Shown here one piece after another: positions 44,740-56,219 of a DNA stretch of 64,000 bases. Origin of the DNA: Panopea generosa (Eukaryota; Mollusca; Bivalvia; Adapedonta; Hiatellidae); NCBI GenBank assembly GCA_029582155.1, contig CM055898.1:32227419-32291418 (forward strand), read 5' to 3'. Numbering within the stretch: the first letter of the stretch is position 1; each line of letters starts with the position of its first letter. The notes beneath the pieces were generated by a model. The model was not told the origin of the DNA and did not search any database. It saw only the letters and a program-made list of their open reading frames with translations. The translations under genes and the position numbers were made by a program.

Positions 44740-45905
44740 TTTCAACTGGCTTTAGTAAGTATTGTAATGGTATATGACTTAGTGATATCGAATGTGTATA
44801 AAATAGTTGAGCAGCTACTTTTAGAGAAACTGTCGTTATTTGAAGACCCCATCCAGTTTTAATATTTTAAATTAATTTTGTATCCTGCACATCCTACACA
44901 TTATATATAATGGCAGTAAAAAAAATGTAAGTAATTTCCATTATTTTGATGTATCATATGTCAAGATAGTCAAAATATTGGCCGAAATAACTTGGATTTT
45001 TGTACATGCATGCATACCCTTGTTAAAGACTGACATTTTGCTGTTTCTGCTAACTATAAAGTACACATGCTACCCATGCTGAGCTAAACTATATGTAATT
45101 AAAGAATACGGTCTGAGTATTGTTTTGATATATTATATAGCATGATTGTCCATGTGTAAACTAGTTGAGCAGCAACTTTTAGAGAGAAACAGTTGAAATC
45201 TGAAGACCCCCATTCAGTTTAAACATTTTTATTTTTTATATTGTGCACATCATTCAGATGCATACTATTTAGTTGCAGTAAAGAAAGCTGCAAATAATTC
45301 CCCATCATTTCGATATATCATTTGTTATGATAGTCAAAATATTGGCCAAAATAACTTGATTTTTGTACATGCATTCATACATTTGTTAAAGACTGAAATT
45401 TTGCTGTTTCTGCTAACTATTAAGTACACATGCTACCCATGTTCAGGTCAACTATATGTAATTAAAGAATAGGTCCTGAGCATTGTTTAGATATATGATA
45501 TAGCATGATTGTCCATGTGTAAACTAGTATGGCAGCAACTTTTAGAGAAAAACAGTTGAAATCTGAAGACTCCGTCCAGTTTAAACATTTTAATTTTTAA
45601 TATTGTGCGCATCAGATACATTCTATTTCGTTGCAGTTAAGAAAGCTGCAAATGTTTCTCATTATTTTGATGTATCACTTCAAGTGACTTGTTATGGAAG
45701 TCAAAATATTGGCCAAATTAACTTGATTTCTACACATACATGCATACACTTGATTGAAATTTTGCTGTTCCTGCTATTATAAACTATAAAGTACACATGC
45801 TATTCATGTTGAGCCCAACTGTATGTAATTAAAGAATAGGTCATGAGCATTGTTTTAATATATGAAATAGCATGATTGTCCATGTGTAAACTAGTTGGGA
45901 AGCAA
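44740..45905. repeat. About 360-bp tandem repeat, just over three copies
   Basis: The marker AGTTGAGCAGC and its variants recur at about 44806, 45163, 45526 and 45893 (spacings about 357-367). Units share TAGTCAAAATATTGGCC and GCTGTTTCTGCTAACTAT. Diverged, with no coding content. Confidence 0.85.
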
Positions 45906-46407
45906 ATTGAAGTTCACCATTCGTCATTTAAATTCTCTTTGTCGTTAATTATTGCAAATGGAAAAATGCAGGAAAGACAATCACAATGTCTTCTGAGTGT
46001 CACTCAGTCAAATAATTATTTTCATTTTCTATTTATTTCATGGCAATATGTGTGTTTATAACTCAAACACTTGTAAAGATCTTTATTTATAAAAGCAGTA
46101 TTGATATATTATTTCTTTCTCCCTGGTGCATTTCAGAGGCAATTTTGGTTGGCAAGATATTCAGAATATAAAATTCTATAGTGTTTACTGATAATATTTA
46201 TATTATACATATTAATATAAATATACACCTGAAAACAGTTATATTAAGCACTCCCTCAACCCCTCCCCACAACCCTCAACTCTAATTTTGGCACAACCAC
46301 AATGTGAAAGGGTATGCAGCTGTGATAAACTGCATGCTTGTACACGATTATTTCAACTGTAGATCCATATTCATGAACTGGTACCCCCGATATATTGCCC
46401 TATGCTG
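45906..46407. other. Non-coding region
   Basis: AT-rich, with a C-rich patch near 46250-46280. Nothing recognised. Confidence 0.5.
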
Positions 46408-46555
46408 AGAGAAATGTATGTCAGCAGTCCGTATAGCTCAGTCGGTGTATGTTACCTGTTAGGAGAGAGATGTATGCCAGCAGTCCGGCTAGCTCAGTCG
46501 GTAGAACATTCACCCTGTAAGCGAAAGATCCCAGGTTCAAGTTCTAGACTGGCTG
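46408..46555 (+). mobile_element. tRNA-like sequence (Thr-type anticodon loop) with partial upstream copy
   Basis: At 46483-46555 a tRNA-like fold: A-box TAGCTCAGTCGG, anticodon arm TTCAC-CCTGTAA-GCGAA (loop would give anticodon TGT), and B-box GGTTCAAGTTC. Acceptor and T stems have mismatches, so a working gene is unlikely. A 5' partial copy (GTATGTCAGCAGTCCGTATA then GCTCAGTCGGT) lies about 58 bp upstream. A tRNA pseudogene or a dimer-headed SINE. Confidence 0.55.
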
Positions 46556-46655
46556 CATATTTTCTCGTCTCGTTACATTGTATGTTTTTTTTACAAAATG
46601 TACCCCTTATTTATTACCTTTTTTAGACATTACCATTGTGAATTGATTACGCTAT

Positions 46656-46896
46656 TTAACTCTTTACTTCATATAGACGCCTTTGGACACCTCTAATATA
46701 GATGCCTTTGGACACCTGATATAGAAGGCTTTTTAATTATTTGGTGAATCATGTTTATATTAACTGACAGAGCGGAAAACAGTGCAGGAAGTGTTCAGAT
46801 TGCTCGTTACGAACAATCTGCACTCTTTCTGCACTGTTTTCAAAGACCTTCTGTGATTGGTGCGGGAAAACGCGTATCTATGGAGTAAAGGGTTAA
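46656..46896. mobile_element. TTAA-flanked MITE (piggyBac-like ends)
   Basis: Both ends carry TTAA (46656-46659, 46893-46896), followed inward by inverted repeats CTCTTTACTTCATATAGACG and CCCTTTACTCCATAGATACG. Inside lies a fold-back (46776-46840) with AAAACAGTGCAGGAAGTGTT against its imperfect complement. A TTAA target and CCCTTT-type ends suggest a piggyBac-derived MITE; Kolobok is the alternative. Confidence 0.82.
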
Positions 46897-47112
46897 GTAA
46901 ACTTTGATTATTTTTTCATATTATGTTTTCATACAACAAATCTAAATTACATAGTAATACAACTGGCAAGTCGTGATATATAACGCCTTAAAATATCAGT
47001 AAAGAGTTTCATTTTTAATATATTAATGTGTATAAATATAACATTATTAATGTATACAGTCATATAAATAATTATAATTTCTGTGCTGTGCTTATATAAA
47101 GCTTCAAAATGC

Positions 47113-47181
47113 ATCCTTATAGTACAATGAAGTACATCCATCTTTAAGATGGAAGATGTTGGTTCAGTCCCAACTAAAGAT
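47113..47181 (+). ncRNA. 69-nt tRNA-like cloverleaf
   Basis: The sequence can be folded with standard arm sizes: acceptor ATCCTTA/TAAAGAT (one mismatch), D arm GTAC/GTAC, anticodon arm TCCAT-CTTTAAG-ATGGA (perfect stem), 4-nt variable region, T arm GTTGG-TTCAGTC-CCAAC (perfect stem). The D loop lacks GG and the T loop is non-standard (TTCAGTC), so this is probably a tRNA-derived repeat or pseudogene. The anticodon position would read TTA. Confidence 0.4.
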
Positions 47182-47625
47182 GTCTGTTAGAGGCTTTTCA
47201 CTACGCAATGCAAATCTGTTTTGGATATATGAAATCGAGGGCTCAGCGCAACACTATTGTAACTCCGTTTTTTCCAAAAATCGTTTTTTTGCATAAATTA
47301 CTGTAGTTTTACAATGTGCATCTTGTGTTAAAATTTGGTCCTGATATTTTAAATAATTTTGAAAATATTCACTTTTGGTGAAAATATTGTATCTCAAATA
47401 CACTAATTCTTTAGCTTGAGTTACAATAGTTTTGCACCAAATAATATCTTGGAGACCTTTATTTATATCGGTGCAAAACTATTGTAACTTGAATTTAAAT
47501 TTTATTAAACCCAGTTATCCTGTATAACCACACTTTTATTTAGTCCAAGAATATTGCAATACATTAGTTTCAAATGATAGTTCAGAAAAATCTAGCAAGA
47601 TTTTGAAGAAATACAAATATACAGA

Positions 47626-47652
47626 CTTTTTTTTTTTTTTTTTTTTTTTTTA
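47626..47652. repeat. Poly-T tract
   Basis: An uninterrupted T run of more than 20 bases inside the TIR element. Confidence 0.9.
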
Positions 47653-48124
47653 CTTATCTTTGAAAACATTTTAATTTGATAATAAAGTAATTTTAGTCAG
47701 ATGAGTATGTTAAATGTTTTATTGATTTGGACATTAGTGACAATGAAATCGATGATTAATAATTTATTGTGCTATAAAAGAGCCATTTGTTGATATTTTG
47801 TTTAAAAATCTGATTATTAAAATTTGCAGTGAATTGTTTGGTTTGCATTTTTTTAATAATAAAAAGGCTGTCCAATCGAACAATATTACTCAACATACTT
47901 TTAATGTATACCAATTATAACTTTACTTAACCAATATATCCCTTTTGAAAACTTCCAAAATGAGATATTATTCTAATTACCTGGTACACTCAGTATAATT
48001 CTTTTTAATATATCAGTACTAGAAGTCAACACGGTATCTAATTATTTTAAAATGGCTGTTAAAGAACCAAAACAATATATTTTAAATATCAATAAACCTT
48101 GGTTTCTCAGAATTAATTTGATGT

Positions 48125-50900
48125 GTGTAGAGGGTACAGCTGGTACTGTGGTTGGTATTGTGGGTGTAGAACGTACAGCTGGTAGTATATGGGGTATAAT
48201 GGGTGTAGAGGGTATATCTGGTACTATAGTTGGTATTGTGGTTGCATAAGGTATATCTGGTAGTGTAGTGAGTATGGTGGATGTACATCTGGTACTATAG
48301 TTGGTTGTGTGGGTGTAGAGGTACATCTGGTACTATAGTTGGTTGTGTGGGTGTAGAGGGTACATCTTGTAGTGTAGATGGTATGGTGGATGTACATCTG
48401 GTACTTTAGTTGGTTGTGTGGATGTAGAGAGTACATCTGGTAGTATAGAGGGTATGTAGGATGTAGAGGGTACATTTGGTACTATAGTTGGTTGTGTGGG
48501 TGTAAATGGTACATCTGGTACTGTAGTTGGTATTGTGGATGTAGAGGATACAGCTGGTAGTGTAGTGGGTATGGTGGGTGTAGAGGGTACAGCTGGTAAT
48601 GTAGTTGGTATGGTGGGTGTTGAGGGTACAGCTGGTACTATAGTTGGTAGTGTGGGTGTAGAGGGTACATCTGGTACTATAGTTGGTAGTGTGGGTGTAG
48701 AGGGTACATCTTGTAGTGTAGTGGGTATGGTAGATGTACATCTGGTACTATAGTTGGTTGTGTTGGTGTGGAGGGTACATCTGGTAGTGAAGAGGGTATG
48801 GTGGATGTAGAGGACACATCTGGCACTATAGTTGTTTGTGTGGGTGTAAAGGGTACATCTGGTACTGTAGTTGGTATGGTGGATGGTGATTATACAGCTG
48901 GTAGTGTAGTGGGTATGGTGGGTGTTGAGAGTACAGCTGGTAGTGCAGATGGTATCATGGGTGTAGACATTACAGCTGGTAGTGTAGTCGATATGTAGGG
49001 TGTAGAGGGTACAGCTGGTAATGTAGTTGATATTGTTTGTGTAGAGGGTACAGCTGGTAGCATTGTTTGTGTTGTGAGTGTAGAAGGTACAGCTGGTAGT
49101 GCAGTTGGTATGTAGGGTGTAGAGGGTATGGCTCATAGCATAGTGGGTGTGGATGGTACAACTGGAAGCATAGTTGGTATAGTGGGAGTTGAGGGTACAA
49201 CTTGAAGCATAGTTGGTATGGTGGGTGTTGAGGGTACAGCTGGTAGTGTAGTTAATATGGTGGGTGTTGAGGGTACAGCTGGTAGTGTAGTTGGTATGGT
49301 AGGTGTAGCGGGTATGGCTTGTAGCATAGATGATATAGTGGGTGTGGATGGTACAACTGGAAGCATAGTTGGTATGATGGGTGTTGAGGGTACAACTTGA
49401 AGCATAGTTGGTATGGTGGGTGTTGAAGGTACAGCTGGTAGTGTAGTTATTATGGTGGATGTTGAGGGTACAGCTAGTAGTGTAGTTTGTACGGTGGGTG
49501 AAGAGAGTACAGCTGATAGTGTAGATGGTATCGTAGTCGTAGACAGTACAGCTGGTAGTATAGTTGATATGGTGGGTGTAGACGATAGGGTACAGCTGGT
49601 AGTGTAGTTGGTAATGTGAGTATGAAGGGTACAGCTGGTAGTGTAGTTGGTATTGTGAGTATGGAGGGTATAGCTGGTGGTGTAGTTTGTATTCTTGGTG
49701 TGGAGGGTACAGCTGGTTGTGTAGTTGGTAATGCGAATATAAAGTGTACAGCTGGTAGTGTAGTTGGTATGGTGGGTATTGATATTAAAGCTAGTAGTTT
49801 AGTTGGTATGAAGGTTGTATAGGGTACAGTTGGTAGTATAGTTGGTATTATGGGTGTAAAGGGAACAATGGGTGATTAAGATGGTTGATATGGTATAGTG
49901 GATGTAGTTAGTACAGCGAGTAGTTATATGGATGCAGAGCGGACATTTAGTAGTGGTGTTGCAGTTGGTATAATGAATGTAATGGTTGCAATGGGTAGTG
50001 ATGTTGATATTTAGGGGGTTGTGAGTAGTGAAATAAGTAAAAAATTATAGAGGATGTAGAAGGAACAGTGAAGAGTTGAGATGGTATGGTGGATGTAGTG
50101 TCCATGAAACAGACGGTAGCGATGTTGGTATGGTGCAGTGGGTAAAGTGGGTAGTGATGTTGAGATAATGTGGATTGTGAGTAATGAAGTTGGTATGGTG
50201 GATGTTTAGGGCACAGTGGGTAATGATGTTGGTATTGTTGATGTAAAAGGTACAGTATGTAGTTGAGTCTGAATGGTGGGTGTAGAGGGTACAGTAAGTA
50301 ATGAGGTTCTGGTTGGTATTATAGATAATGGTTGGTAGAGAGAATACATTACCTATATACTGAAGTAATGTAGAGGGAACATTGGAGTTCATAAAGTGAA
50401 TGTAGATGTAACAGTGGATAATGGTACTGGATTGGTGGTTGTAATGGTTCAGTGGTTAATTAGGTCAGTATGATGGATGTAGTGGATGCAATGGGTAGTG
50501 GCGTTGGTATGGTGGATGTTGAAGGTACAGTGGATAGTTGAGTTGGTATGGCGATGGAGTGGATACATGTAATGAATATAAAGGATCAGTGTCTTATGGA
50601 TTTGGTTTGGCTGATGTTGAGGATGTAGTTGAAGATGGTGCTAGTATACTAGATGTAGAGTGTAAAGTTGATGATGTTGGTATGGTGGTTGTATAGGGTA
50701 CAGTGGGTATAATGATGTTAGTTTGTGGGTGTAAAGGGTACAGTACCATGGTGGTGGAGTTGGTACATGTATGAAGACTAAAAGGTGTTATTAATTTGGT
50801 ATGATGGATTTTGAAGGTGCAGTTGGAATTGGAGTTAGTATGAAAAATGTAGATGGTACAGTTGTTAGTGATGTTAGTATAGTGGGCCCATGGGGCACAG
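48125..50900. repeat. 39-bp minisatellite (about 70 copies)
   Basis: Core GGTACAGCTGGTAGTGTAGT then TGGTATGGTGGGTGTAGAG. Regular from 48125 to about 49850, increasingly diverged to about 50900. Because 39 is 13 codons, frames stay open on both strands: plus GVEGTAGSVVGMV repeats, minus PSTPTIPTTLPAV repeats including a 267-codon frame at 48333-49136. I regard these as by-products of the period, since there is no start context, splice signal or neighbouring coding sequence. Confidence 0.92.
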
Positions 50901-51578
50901 TACCCACTTACTGCTTGTTTAAATTTAAACGATAACTTTTTCCAAATTTTTAACTAAATAAAACACAGGTTTATTTTTGACTATTTGTCTGTCTATAAAT
51001 GAGTGTTTAACCAAAACAATCATGTAGTATGCATTTGATCTCAACTGCTTATTGCACCCTAGGTAAAAATTCATCAATATTTTTTATAAGACTGAAAACA
51101 ACAGTTTTATTATCTTGTTTGATATTTACTGGTTATTAATATCAAAATGTCGCATCCTTAAACATGACAGTTAGTAACTATTATGTTGTGGTCCAGATAG
51201 TATCTGCATACTATATAAATTTACACAATATAAATACTAATTTGGAAATATAATTTTATATATTAACTTATATTAACATAATTTAATACTTTCATAACTG
51301 AAATATTATGCTTTACAATGTTAATGACATTGGTTAATTGTTTGTTAACATGAGAACTATCAAAATTATTGTATTTATAGGCTAAAACATAAATAATACA
51401 GCTTTATATACTTTTGTATATGTTTTTCTTTATTTCCAATACTTCTTATATGTTTGTGTTAAACTTTAATAGAATTAAAATTGATTTTGGATTAATAACA
51501 ACATAATTTTACACAGTTTTATATTGAAATACAATATTTTTAAACTTAGAAATTAATTACTTATCTCGTAAAACTTGG

Positions 51579-51624
51579 TGCAAAACTATTGTAACTTGAG
51601 TTACAATAGTTTTGCACCAAATAT
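51579..51624. repeat. 46-bp perfect inverted repeat of the subterminal motif
   Basis: Two head-to-head copies of TTGGTGCAAAACTATTGTAA (each arm 22 bp) separated by TG. It belongs to the right subterminal zone of the TIR element. Confidence 0.85.
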
Positions 51625-52082
51625 AAATTCAGTTTTATTGAATTTTCAATGCAACACTATTGTAACTCAAACTTTTACAAATAAATCAAGTAATACTAAA
51701 GCTTTAATTGATAGCACTTGTTAATAATGTAAGTAATGCAGTTTTCATTTGAATTTTGAAAACTATTTGCAAAAATATCTAAAGACGAAAATAAAAAACA
51801 GTTTTTTCCTTCTCCTGAACAATTTGCAAAAACCTAGTTACAATAGTTTTACGCCAAGCCCTCGAAATGAAGATAGTTAAAATGCTTTGATCTGTAAGTT
51901 GGGGTGTGTTTATTTCAAGAATGATAGTACAATTTTGAGTTTCCAGGACAGTTGATGAAAAATATAAGGCTAGTTTAATGTCTGTGAAGTATGTATTATA
52001 CAGCAATAGTATTCATGTAATGGTTATGTCTGAGAGAATTAAGTCAAAGTGTTTATGTTGTACAATGATTGAAATTGTTGAG

Positions 52083-52151
52083 GTCTCCATCAGGACTTGA
52101 ACCTGGATCTCTTTTCATATAGAAAAGTGTGCTACTTTACACTATAAAGAT
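52083..52151 (-). ncRNA. 69-nt tRNA-like cloverleaf
   Basis: The minus strand folds with acceptor ATCTTTA/TGGAGAC (6 of 7, with GT pairs), D arm GTGT/GCAC, anticodon arm CTTTT-CTATATG-AAAAG (perfect stem), T arm CCAGG-TTCAAGT-CCTGA (4 of 5). The B-box GGTTCAAGTCC is perfect. The D loop lacks GG. Same length as, and partly similar to, 47113-47181, in opposite orientation. More likely a tRNA-derived repeat than a gene; the anticodon would be ATA. Confidence 0.4.
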
Positions 52152-52781
52152 GTACTCAACACCAGGAACCATATGTATATAATTATGTATGTTTTTATTT
52201 TACCTGAATACATAAAGAAAGTTTAGAAATAGCCCAAACTGTCAAATGAATGCAAGTATATTATATTAATATAAAGACATTGTAAATAAACCTCTGTCAG
52301 CTTCCTCTCTCATGTTTCACTGTTCTTATTTTTGTCAGAGCCTTTTTTTTATTTTTTGCTTTCTATTTAGAAAAAGAATACCTGTTATAATATATGAAGA
52401 ACATGGATTATTCTGAATGATTTTTTTATTAATTTACATTAAGTCTTAAACGTCAAGTTATGAACTGGTTTGAAAAGAACAATACATGTCCATCCAATTG
52501 GGTTTCTTCTGTTGAATTTGGGCTTCCATTCCACCTTTTACCCCTCTCATGGTACTACAACTGTCCATCAACATGCTAATAATCTAATCCCAGTCAATCT
52601 CATACTCTTTGAGGACTTTTTGTTGACTCCTTAATATTTGCAGCTGTTAAAATGTTTTTTAATTCCTGGAACCAAGATGGTCAATTACAACTCTACCTGA
52701 ATCAGTACCAGACAATAATATTCAGAACTTTGTCATTGTTGTTGTTTGCAGCCTCTTCCATATTTAACGATAATTTGTTGT
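52152..52781. other. Non-coding region
   Basis: AT-rich unique sequence. Nothing recognised. Confidence 0.5.
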
Positions 52782-53687
52782 TGTCTCGCCACGACGAAGG
52801 AGAGACGAGATAAAGGTGTTGCTTTTCCGGCGACGGCGTCAAACATTTACATTTAGCGCCAACGTTAAGTTTTCGTTTTACAAGTGCTAGGACACTCATA
52901 CTTGGATCATAGTTACAACTAACACTCAGCGTCACATTATACATTGCAGATGCTGAGTGTGACCTACATTTCATGGTCCATTGACATTGTTTGATGCTGA
53001 ATTTTGCATTTAGCTCCAACGTTAAGTTTTCGTTTTTACACTATTTCTCAACAAGTACAAGTGCTAGGACACTCATACTTGGATCATAGTTACAACAAAC
53101 ACCCTGCATCACATTATATACTGCAGATGCTGAGTGTGACCTACATTTCATGATCCATTGACATTGTTTGATGCTGAATTTTGCATTTAGCTCCAACGTT
53201 AAGTTTTCATTTTTACACTATTTCTCAATAAGTACTAGTGCTAGGACACTCATACTTGGATCATACTTACAACTAACACCCTGCATGATATAATGCAGAT
53301 GTTGAGTACTTTTCTTTTTTTTTAATTTATTTACAAAAATATTTTATTCTTTTTTTTTTATTACTTTTTTTTTAAATATGTTTTACTTTGAAATCTTTGG
53401 GGGTTTTTGAATTATTTTTTTTTTATTTTTTATATTTTTTTTATTAATATGTTTAACTTAGAAATACTGGTTAAAGTTTTTTGGTTTTTTTTTTAAATAT
53501 GTTTTACTTAGAAAGTTCATATCTCAAAAATCACTAAATGTATTTGATCGAAACTTCACATAATACTTCCTACAATATTTCGTAGTCATTAAACCTACTA
53601 CATTAACCAAGTTCGATAACTCTTGCATGAATATAAATTTTTTTCTCCCATGTGTGTATTAACGGTCAAAGCGGAAACGGCGAGACA
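52782..53687. mobile_element. Possible DNA element with TGTCTCGCC ends and internal tandem repeat
   Basis: The left end TGTCTCGCC and right end GGCGAGACA are inverted repeats of 9 bp. Inside, a block of about 160-180 bp (CTCCAACGTTAAGTTTTCGT type, with GTGCTAGGACACTCATACTT) is present three times (starts about 52851, 53008 and 53185), followed by T-rich sequence. I found no clear target duplication, so the element boundaries are tentative; the tandem repeat is certain. Confidence 0.45.
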
Positions 53688-56219
53688 TATCATTCCGCGG
53701 AATTCTTGTTTTTAACTCTCTTTTCGATTGTTCCTTGAAACATTTAGCTACACCATGTGTGTTTATGTAAGATGCACTTGTTCTGTATATTGTGGTCTTA
53801 TCCTCACTCATGTTTGACTTAGTTGGGCAGGTCTTCAGCCAGGGGGAAAGGCGTGCAGTTTTTTCTCAAGAATTTAGATGACCTTGATCTGTGCAACTCT
53901 CTCTGTAATTCAGTGAAGCTCTTTGGATTTATTTGGACTGATCAGCCTGGGAGCACCTGAAAATGATAACATAAAAAAATATTTTGTAAAAAATGTGATG
54001 CAAAACAAACTATACTTCATTTAGAAGTATGCACACAAACTTAGCTACAGTGGAACTGGAGTTTCTCACTCTAAGTCATAATAGAAAAATGCTTAGCACT
54101 ATAAAAAAAACTTGTGAAAGACATACAGGCAAAGAAAAAAAGACTGGAACCCATTACTTTATACACTTGCATCACACAAAAAAACTTGGCATAAGTTCCA
54201 CTAGGTTGTGAGCCCAAATTCATAATCCCCCCTAACCCATTGTATTCCAGACCTATATAACGAGTTAGAGAAGACAAGAGTGGAAAAAAGGTAGACAGAC
54301 AAAACAAATCACCTACTTGGTTTGATTTGTCGGTTTTAATTGGTGTTTTTGTGGTTAGGGTCTTCTGTGTGCAAACCCAACGCCTTTCTTCCACTCACTT
54401 GTAATTAATCATCTACAAGCATGCATCGCAAAATGCCATGCCAATGGTATCTGGTTTCTTCAATCACAGTCCAAATTTCTGACCCTGAGAATCATTTTTG
54501 TCCAGCCATTTCCATTTGTTCCTCACATCTTTCTCCCACAATCTGGTGTTAGAATCTATGCACTTGTCTTCATATTGTCAAGTTTATAACAGAAAAATGA
54601 CTATGTGTAACTAGTAGAAGGTAGATCGCCAGTAGCAGAGGAAATTGCTGAAAACGTTTATAATTGTTTTGAAAAACCAATTTGGGCTATAAATAGAAAA
54701 ACAGGGCATGCTGATAGTAGAGGAAAGCGGTTATTTAAATTAAATGATATTCGTCTCAAGCCCGAGTTTCGGAGCTTTTCATCTAGCATTGGTCTGTTTA
54801 AGCTATTAACTCGATAAAAATAATACGATTGACCTGTAGATGCAAAATTACCCACTTTTTCAGTATGATATATTAATATAATTTTCGGCAAAAACAAAAC
54901 CATTTTTACTTTTAGTGAAAATGACAAAACATACGTTGCCCCTCCCCCCTTTCTTATTTTACCTTCTTGTCAATAACTACACGAAGCTTGACAACCTGGC
55001 AAATGGCAAAGCTTGGATGATAACTGTTTGCCATACCGTGTTGGTAGAACATGCAATGTGTCGTTTCTTAGACAAGACAATGATCAGATAATAGCCATTT
55101 TCTGTTTTTCTTTTAAAAAATAAATTTTGGATTGATCCTTTCGAATAAGGTTTCCTTCTGTTAAAATATATCTCCAAAACATAAATGAATAGCATAAACA
55201 ATGACAGTTAACATTAACCAGTGACTAAGATTATGTTGGTGATCAGCAAAAGATAATAGCGAGCGAATACGAGTGAATGCGCGGCGAAGCCATGCATTCG
55301 CGAGTATGCGAGCTCTTATGGTATCACGTAAGATTAAAGAAAAAAAATATATTTACAAACATATAGTAACGTTGAAAACCGGAAATGATCCTCTGTTTTT
55401 TTCATGCGTAATTTGGGACACACGGCTACGCAATCTGATCACCTCGGCCTTTATGCTCCGCAATAGACGTGACGTGTATTCTACGGATGATACGGAAATA
55501 CCCGATGTTTCACGATTGACGGCTACGTAGGTTGTTTTTTAATTTGATTACATAAAATATAGGAATTCTATACGAAAATCGGAGTTTACAAAGACACTTT
55601 TTTATCTTGAATCATGAATAGTTATTTCAAATCTCTCCTTATAATTACGTACAAAATATAGTTTATTTAAAAACACTAAAATATACACAAAACGTATATT
55701 ATAATAATTTATTTATTTCACAAATAAATTTCTGCTATAGGGAAATTTACCAGAAGACGTAGTTAAATAGAACGTTAGTCTGGTTCCCTGACCTACAAAA
55801 TAAATAGTCAATTAATGGAGTAGGTCCGAAAACCAGGCACAATAGAACGTATGCAAATGAGTATGACCAGAAATGAGCCAATCGAAACGAAGCGGAATTT
55901 GACAATGCATAATTAGTAAACAAACGCCGTCTGCTCTGTTTGTTAACAGTAAAAGAACAACACAACTGTTAAGAGGGTATTTCACTCCATATTCTGCAGG
56001 TTATTAATGCTTTAGTCACCACTATTTCCCATAAATTCAACATAATGTAGATCTAAATCTAAAACAATAAATTTAGTTGCAAAATGAGTCTTCTTCTTTC
56101 TTTTTTTCTTTCTTTCTTTTAGCTTTCAAAACAAAAATAATTAAATATCTTTTATGTAGATGTATGTGTTAAATCAATTAAAGTAAAAAAAGGGAATAAT
56201 TTGAGTCTCGTTTAATGCA
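53688..56219. other. Intergenic region with dispersed repeat
   Basis: Mostly unique AT-rich sequence. The segment 55257-55760 is a dispersed repeat related to 57905-58265 (shared TGCGAGCTCTTATGGTATCA and much following sequence). A hairpin-like pair CTGGTTCCCTGACCTAC / GTAGGTCCGAAAACCAG lies near 55776-55840. A pyrimidine-rich CTTTCTTTCTTTTAG tract lies at 56095-56122. Small frames here (for example 55273-55530) fall in repeats. Confidence 0.5.

Larger units (their letters stand above)
47234..51866. mobile_element. 4.6-kb terminal-inverted-repeat element with subterminal repeats and minisatellite core
   Basis: Ends TCGAGGGCTCAGCGCAACAC and (inverted) TCGAGGGCTTGGCGTAAAAC continue as inverted repeats for about 36 bp (29 matches). 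Both are flanked by ATGAA (47229-47233, 51867-51871), a likely 5-bp target duplication. The motif GCAAAACTATTGTAACT, in either orientation, occurs in both ends and inside near 47422, 47473, 51582, 51603 and 51652. Between the subterminal zones lie AT-rich sequence and a 2.8-kb 39-bp minisatellite. No transposase frame, so it would be non-autonomous. Superfamily not identified. Confidence 0.78.

Noticed and set aside
48333-49136. 267-codon Pro/Thr-rich frame on the minus strand, and several Gly/Val-rich plus frames
   Set aside because: A 39-bp period is a multiple of 3, so frames stay open by arithmetic; no coding context.
53860-53961. Possible terminal exon on the minus strand after a TTTCAG acceptor (peptide APRLISPNKSKELH)
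   Set aside because: Only 14 residues, one of three frames chosen after the fact, no partner exon.
54658-54927. 89-codon minus frame
   Set aside because: No domain, no splice context, biased composition.
55273-55530. 85-codon plus frame
   Set aside because: It lies in a dispersed repeat whose second copy (57905-58265) does not keep the frame.
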